Assembly (NCBI RefSeq): GCF_032362555.1
Contig: NC_083535.1
Span: 10,230,001-10,294,000, forward strand
Direction of reading: 5' to 3'
DNA length: 64,000 nucleotides
DNA from: Amyelois transitella
Taxonomy: Eukaryota > Arthropoda > Insecta > Lepidoptera > Pyralidae
This document shows, piece by piece, positions 60,360 to 64,000 of this stretch. Each line of letters starts with the position of its first letter. The stretch's first letter is position 1. Under the pieces are notes generated by a model that ran no database searches, was not told the origin of the DNA, and was given only the letters and a program-made list of their open reading frames with translations. The position numbers were made by a program, and so were the translations under genes.

Positions 60360-63300
60360 AATAAGCCTTATAAATCACCATAACAAATATGGTTTGCTAC
60401 CCGCATTTTAGCAATCCCTTATTTGAAAATAACGAATGAGATTAAGAAAACTTTGTAAGTGTGTATGTCCCGAAGGGGGCGTCTCAGGCCTGGACACTAA
60501 AAGTGGCTACTTATTGTGTTTGTCGTATAACGAACTCTTGAACGCGAAACGAAACGTTGCCTCATACTGGTGTGTAAAGGTTTTAAATTGCCTGTTGGTC
60601 AATATTTTTAATTTAATTTGCTATTAAATGTTATTTTTTGACCAATGTTGTATATTGCCAGTTGAAGACATTTTGAATAGAGTAAATACCCCAAAACCAC
60701 TGCAATACCCCACTTAAACTACATTTTAATGGTGTATTATAGTGTGGCTAGTTACTATGCTTGAGTTGATAAGTATTCGGAAACATTTGATTCAACCAAG
60801 TTGATATTGAGCAAAAGACTGAGATAGGTAGGTTCGTACAATATTAAAGGCGGGACGGCAGCTATATTTCAGCTCTTTCTATCCTGCTTGTGATTTCAGC
60901 GAAAAAGTATATATTTTTTTGTTTTGTTACCTTTAATAGGTATCTAACTTGTAGTCTTAATAGGGCACAAAAGTAGCCATATCGGAAAATGTCTTCATCT
61001 GGAATATGCAGTCACTGGATGGGAGTTCAGACTAAAATTGTGATCATTGAATTTTATACTCTATTTCTATTGAATACCATTACAATGCTAGACCAAATTC
61101 ATTCATTTAAAACATCATGTCTATAACTTACGTAAACCATTGTCCATAATGCATCAGGCATTATATCACATTATGCATTCGCCCCGACGTTGTCTGAGCT
61201 TCGCAACCAGTAGGCAAATATTGTAAACAGCTCGGTGACGGCAAAGAATAAGAATGAAGACCGTAAAAGCGGCGTATACGTCTCCAAATCCTACCTCTTA
61301 GATTATAAACGTGTAATATCAAAAGGAGCATTTATTACAAATATATTGTACGTTAATGTGGACTTAAACCGCGTTATTACAAAACGTTTATTAAAATTAA
61401 GCTACCCTGTTCTAACTTTTTGATACTGTAAATGGATGTATATTTAAAGAAAATATGTAGGTACATTCCCTAAATCTAACGTGAAGTGGCGGCATAAAAA
61501 ATGAATATTTTTGTTTTGTAAATTCAAAAAATGTTTAATGCGGGAAGTATTCGCATTTGTATGAATAAAAACATTGGCAGGGTTGTGGTCTAAAGCAAAT
61601 ACTAACGTTTTACGTTTTGAAATAAGGCGGGAATTTAGTGATATTTTTCGTTACCAACTACGTAGTTTCTATCTTTTGTTAAGGTTTTAGTTAGTTTATT
61701 AGTTAAGTCGATCAGTGTACAGAATGTGAATTTTTTTTTAAATATATTTTCTGTGATATAGATTCGCAGACACAGTTGTAATGTAGATTTGTGGTTCTTT
61801 TTGCGTGTAGTTCGTGTGTTTGTATGCGAGTTCGGGGCTTGTTACATTATCACAATAGTGATTTACTGTATTGATTATGTTTTAAGTTTACTAGTCTGCG
61901 TCGGATCGATAGTGTTTATTCCATCTCTTCGGTGTTATATTGTAAGGAGCGCAATGGTAACTGGTACATTATATATACATCGTCTTTATATATAAGTTTG
62001 CTTTGGCGGTTGCGGTGTCGCTGACTTGGCCCATGCCAAGAACGAGTTCAGTGTTAAACGTTATTCGGCAAACTTTTTGTTTATTCATAGTTTTGCGTTA
62101 TAGGAAATTAGTCTGCCGATACAAAGCCACATGAAAAGCACTATCGTTTCAGACTTGAAGAGTGTTACATCGGATCGTTAATAAAGCGAATTTATTGTAA
62201 GTAATTTTAAGACGTACATATTTTACAACAAAAAGTTTCTAAAGTCACACTACCCCATATATAATTTTTTAACTTGTTAATATCTTAAATCATCAGCTAC
62301 AATTTCTATACTGTAGTAGGAATAGAAGTAGTAGAATAGTAGTGACGTGCTTCCCCATTTCACTCTCTGATCTTTGGGCAATACCCGGTTGTAGTCTTGG
62401 TTATACCGCTTTCATATATATTTTTAGTTTAGTTAAAACTAGGAAGGCTCTAAAGTCCCCAAGTTACCCGAATGGGTCAGAGGTCGTTCAGTGGTCCTTG
62501 ATCTCGACCTTGGCTGGTCAACCTTATAAGACTTCACTGTGACGGCTATTGGGCGAAAAGTCAAGTGTATAAAATAAACGCACCTTTTTTGTTTGACAAG
62601 TCTGATAGAATATTAATTGATGTCAATTCCACAGAGGTTGTCGAGCTGCTTCCCTTTCCAGATTGTAAAAGACAATAAAGGGAAATACTAATAATATTGG
62701 GATTCAAATCTCAGTTACAACAACAAACCATACAGCTGAACGTGGCTTTTTAGTCTTTTCGGGACTCTGTTGGCTCTGTCTACCTCGAAAGGGATAAAGA
62801 CGTAATATGTATGTTTGTAAGAGGTTGTCGACATCATAAGTGAATTTCTTACACAGACTTAAAAAGCTCAGGACTGACTGACTACATTTAAAAAAGGGTA
62901 AAATTATTACTTGGTTGCAAGTTTTTTATCTTTTAAAACTGGTAATGAAGGGATATGCTGGATACTTAGACGTTTATCGTTAAGAAACCATATTAAATCA
63001 AAATATGATCTAGATGATTTTAGTAGCTTAATAACGATTTTTTTTTGTTATATTGATGTGTTTTTGCAATAATGATGCCCTCTTTTAGAACAATAACGGT
63101 TGAGTGGAAATTTTACATTTTTTCCGTTTTTGTAATACCTAAGCTTAATTCTTCTTCAAAATACGCTAAGTAACAAACTTAAACCTAGAATCGGAATTTA
63201 GGAGCATGATACTAATTCGACAATGAATTTTATATTTTCTGTATGAACTTGCGTATTTTGGATGGAGAATATCAGAATACAAGCAAAAAATGTTGAGTAC

Positions 63301-64000
63301 CCCTTTACGTACAAGATTTCATATCTTTTTTTGTTTAAAACATGGTTAATATGTATATTAGATAGAATGTAAGAGTTATGGTGATCATATAATCATACGA
63401 AAATTTAAGACATTCACAATAAGAAATACAACAACTTAAGTCATAGAAATACAATACATCCTTTGTATACGAAAGCAAAAGTATATATATTATAAAACTT
63501 GAGCGTTCAAGGGGGGTCTTAATTACAATTAAATTAATTGTTATAGTATAATCAACAAGTCGTTTCTGAATATTTTTATGGAGCACGCCACTGAAGTAAA
63601 TGTAAGTAGTGTAGCTGTAGACTTGTTTGGTGAAAACGCTTTTTAGGGCGGTAAATTAAGTGTTTTTAACATATTTTATGTGTAAATTTATAAGGTTATT
63701 TTTACGACGTTAGTGTAACATAAATTTGTCGTTAGTATTTTCTTCGCCGTATAAATTGGTTAAATATGTATATAACTTGGACATAGATTCTTTAATTAAT
63801 CTTTTTATCTGATAAGCACGTAGATTTGGTATCTTTGTCTAAACTTTTTATATGTAGTGTTAAATGTTTTTTATTATTTTTTTAATGGCACCCAGTGACA
63901 GTGTACAAGCAAGTACGTTATATATTTCAAACGATTTATTAAATATTTCTTCGGACGTGCGTTTTTTCGGTATAATTTTAATTTAATTAACTATATAATA
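60360..64000. other. Region downstream of baboon without recognised genes
   Basis: AT-rich sequence with one repeat A copy (62640-62815). Short open frames such as 61789-61995 are hydrophobic and low in complexity and match no family I know. No exon with believable splice sites and conserved motifs was found. Confidence 0.5.
62640..62815 (+). repeat. Repeat A copy in the baboon 3' flank
   Basis: A diverged copy with CAGCTGAACGTGGC, TTAGTCTTTTCGGGACT, GTTGGCTCTGTCTACC and AAGGGATAAAGACGTAATATG before a TATG-like end. Confidence 0.6.

Noticed and set aside
61789..61995. 68-codon hydrophobic open frame downstream of baboon
   Set aside because: No homologous family is recognised, composition is biased and no supporting splice or poly(A) context was seen.
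1..64000. CRISPR arrays, bacterial operons, integrons or ribosomal RNA
   Set aside because: The window is plainly insect nuclear DNA with spliced genes; no direct-repeat/spacer array or rRNA-like sequence was seen.

Overview
This is a window of nuclear genome from an insect, almost certainly a moth or butterfly (Lepidoptera). It is AT-rich. The genes are split into small exons with GT-AG introns. The spacers and introns are full of interspersed repeats, including Helitron-like pieces of the lepidopteran type, an RTE-like retrotransposon with (TATG)n tails and small SINE/MITE families. Four conserved animal genes can be rebuilt exon by exon. All have consistent splice phases and full-length products.

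Layout: (1) 1921-10441, minus strand: syntaxin-7/avalanche, an endosomal Qa-SNARE of 261 aa in 7 coding exons. Its first coding intron holds a 2.1-kb 5'-truncated retrotransposon flanked by a 17-bp target duplication. (2) 11879-23615, plus strand, head to head with gene 1: PAN3, the pseudokinase adaptor of the PAN2-PAN3 deadenylase, 607 aa in 15 coding exons. (3) 23616-30618: a gene-poor spacer with a MITE and repeat fragments. (4) 30619-44909, plus: phospholipase C-gamma (Drosophila small wing), 1200 aa in 12 exons with PH, EF, X, split PH, two SH2, SH3, Y and C2 regions. Decayed copies of its SH3 exon follow the working one. (5) 44910-49966: a repeat-bearing AT-rich spacer. (6) 49967-59561, plus: baboon, the activin/TGF-beta type I receptor. 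It has three alternative ectodomain exons whose lengths force inclusion of exactly one, and one GC-AG intron. (7) 59562-64000: 3' flank with no recognised gene.

The genes do not form an operon-like unit. Baboon and PLC-gamma are both receptor-proximal signalling proteins, syntaxin-7 works in endosomal fusion and PAN3 in mRNA decay; their adjacency suggests no shared pathway.

I found no wholly new biological system. The observations most worth following are the SH3-exon duplication fossil interrupted by two later insertions, the three baboon cassettes, and a short repeat family whose 3' end matches that of the resident RTE-like element (a likely SINE/LINE partner pair).
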